Below are positions 62,882-64,000 of a stretch of DNA of 64,000 nucleotides, in pieces. Made by a program: the position numbers and the translations under genes. Each line of letters starts with the position of its first letter. Position 1 is the stretch's first letter. The DNA comes from Nitrospirota bacterium (GTDB taxonomy: Bacteria; Nitrospirota; Thermodesulfovibrionia; Thermodesulfovibrionales; Dissulfurispiraceae), in contig JBFMHE010000010.1 in NCBI GenBank assembly GCA_040752355.1, forward strand, positions 62,001 to 126,000, read 5' to 3'. A model generated the notes under the pieces. That model had not been told where the DNA came from and made no database searches. It was given only the letters and a program-made list of their open reading frames with translations.

Positions 62882-64000
62882 ATGCTTTTAGAAAAGATAG
62901 AATCCCCTCTCGATATAAAGTCATTCACCAGTGAGGAGCTGCATACCCTTGCCGAGGAGTTGCGGAGCAGCATCCTCGAACGGGTCTCCCTCAACGGCGG
63001 GCACCTCGCATCGAATCTGGGCGTTGTCGAGCTCACGATCGCGCTGCATTATGTCTTCAGCTCTCCCGAAGACAAGATCGTATGGGATGTCGGGCATCAG
63101 TCCTACTCCCACAAGCTGCTGACCGGACGCTTCACCGCCTTCCCCACGATCAGGAGGCACAAGGGCATCTCGGGCTTCCCCAGGATCGTAGAGAGCCCCC
63201 ACGATGTGTTCGGGACCGGACACAGCTCCACCTCCATCTCCGCAGCCCTCGGCATCGCCGAAGGGCGGGACAGAAAGGGCGAGCGGTTCAAGGTGATTGC
63301 CGTCATCGGCGACGGCGCCCTCACCTCGGGGCTCGCCTTCGAGGGGCTCAACCAGGCAGGCCATCTGAGGAAGGACCTCATCGTCATTCTCAATGACAAC
63401 GAAATGTCCATTGCGCAGAACGTCGGCGCGCTCTCCAATTACCTGAGCAGGGTGCTGACCGGCACGTTCTATCAGAAGTTCAAGAAAGAGACGAAGGCCT
63501 TTCTCGAAGGCATCCCCCGCATCGGCGGATCGGTGGCGAAGATCGCCCAGAAGGCCGAGGGGAGCCTCAAGGGCTTCTTCCTCCCCGGCGGTCTCTTCGA
63601 GGACCTGGGGTTCAACTACGTCGGTCCCATCGACGGGCATGACCTCCCCCTGCTCATCGAGACGATGCAGCGGATCAAGAGCGCCGGCGAGCCGATCCTC
63701 ATCCATGTGGTCACGAAGAAAGGGAAGGGGTATAAATATTCGGAAGAAGACCCGTGCGTCTATCATGGGACCGGCCCCTTCGAGGTCGATACCGGCGTGG
63801 TGAACAGCCAGAAGCCCTCCTCCGAGGCTCGTACGCTCGATTCCTGCGTTTCGTTCAGCGATGCCTTCGGCCACGCCCTCACCGAGATCGCCCTCGGGGA
63901 TGAGCGGGTGATCGCCATCAGCGCTGCGATGAAGGAAGGCACCGGTCTGGGCGGGTTTGCGGAGCGCTTCCCGGAGCGGTTTTACGATGTGGGCATAGCG
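62882..64000 (+). CDS. dxs: Dxs, 1-deoxy-D-xylulose-5-phosphate synthase (3' end beyond window)
   Basis: 373 codons without a stop, so the gene continues past the window. SSILERVSLNGGHLASNLGVVELTIALHYVF, WDVGHQSYSHKLLTGR, FGTGHSSTSISAALG, the thiamine-diphosphate motif VIGDGALTSGLAFEGLN...ILNDNEMSIAQNVG, and PIDGHDLP followed by KGKGYKYSEEDP are all intact. The start of the transketolase central domain (SFSDAFGHAL) is reached. The ATG at 62882 has only a distant purine-rich AAGGGATCGG. A TATAAT at 62816-62821 may be its -10 element, with a poor -35. Confidence 0.95.
   Translation, partial: MLLEKIESPLDIKSFTSEELHTLAEELRSSILERVSLNGGHLASNLGVVELTIALHYVFSSPEDKIVWDVGHQSYSHKLLTGRFTAFPTIRRHKGISGFPRIVESPHDVFGTGHSSTSISAALGIAEGRDRKGERFKVIAVIGDGALTSGLAFEGLNQAGHLRKDLIVILNDNEMSIAQNVGALSNYLSRVLTGTFYQKFKKETKAFLEGIPRIGGSVAKIAQKAEGSLKGFFLPGGLFEDLGFNYVGPIDGHDLPLLIETMQRIKSAGEPILIHVVTKKGKGYKYSEEDPCVYHGTGPFEVDTGVVNSQKPSSEARTLDSCVSFSDAFGHALTEIALGDERVIAISAAMKEGTGLGGFAERFPERFYDVGIA

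Noticed and set aside
62882-64000. Truncated or broken dxs
   Set aside because: The frame is open and motif-complete to the last base; it is simply cut by the window edge.

Overview
The window looks like the chromosome of an anaerobic, Gram-negative, free-living bacterium. Evidence for this: the oxygen-independent (CbiD/CbiG/CbiX) cobalamin route, a bidirectional NAD-linked [NiFe] hydrogenase, a TusA/DsrE/DsrH sulfur-carrier cluster, 2[4Fe-4S] ferredoxins, a Tat-exported molybdopterin oxidoreductase with an NrfD-type anchor, and periplasm-directed lipoproteins. A Nitrospirota (Thermodesulfovibrionia-like) or Desulfobacterota-like host would fit. That placement is inference; no rRNA gene is present to settle it.

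Layout. 1-5304 (+): tail of an Rhs-type protein ending in a Tlde1-like L,D-transpeptidase toxin domain, a probable exported immunity protein, a lipoprotein and a 1069-residue repeat protein. 5358-9158: a VOC protein, twin ferredoxins, a tusA/dsrE/dsrE/dsrH operon (-) and a lipase-like hydrolase. 9531-14372 (+): hoxEFUYH. 14534-17765: a Cys-cluster protein, thiC and a glutamine-amidotransferase-like gene. 18027-37519 (-): a nearly uninterrupted 21-gene cobalamin operon, with its own promoter, cobalamin riboswitch and intrinsic terminator at 37528-37924. 37968-44000: a zinc-ribbon protein, a TIGR04283/TIGR04282 glycosyltransferase pair, VapBC, an ECF sigma operon, an AAA_14/DUF4143 ATPase and a PilZ protein. 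44261-49451 (+): a four-gene type II DMSO-reductase-family operon. 49602-54016: a second AAA_14 ATPase, tmRNA plus smpB, small proteins and aat. 54040-62741: clpA/clpS/fmdB, hfq/nudix/surA-like, guaB, guaA, ispA. 62882-end: dxs, running off the window.

How the genes fit together. The cobalamin operon encodes cobalt uptake (CbiMNQO), ring synthesis (CbiX, L, F, G, H, D, E, T, C), amidation and adenosylation (CbiA, CbiP, CobA) and nucleotide-loop assembly (CbiB, CobD, CobU, CobT, CobS, CobC). No recognisable CbiJ is present, but an unassigned nitroreductase and an HD-domain protein sit inside the operon.

The most unusual feature is that several cobalamin genes carry extra in-frame stretches made of short repeats (palindromic or tandem), placed where the protein families have no equivalent residues. 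One 33-bp repeat occurs twice in opposite orientation inside cbiET. A second repeat family (built of GTAATGCGTGAT-like units) lies in cbiD and immediately upstream of several start codons. At the cbiO/cobA junction it supplies both the stop and the start codon. Other structures without an assigned function are a 226-bp palindromic element (17795-18020), a 175-bp palindromic element (53842-54016), a possible three-way-junction leader before the molybdoenzyme operon (44122-44187), and a 38-bp direct repeat flanking the first AAA_14 gene.
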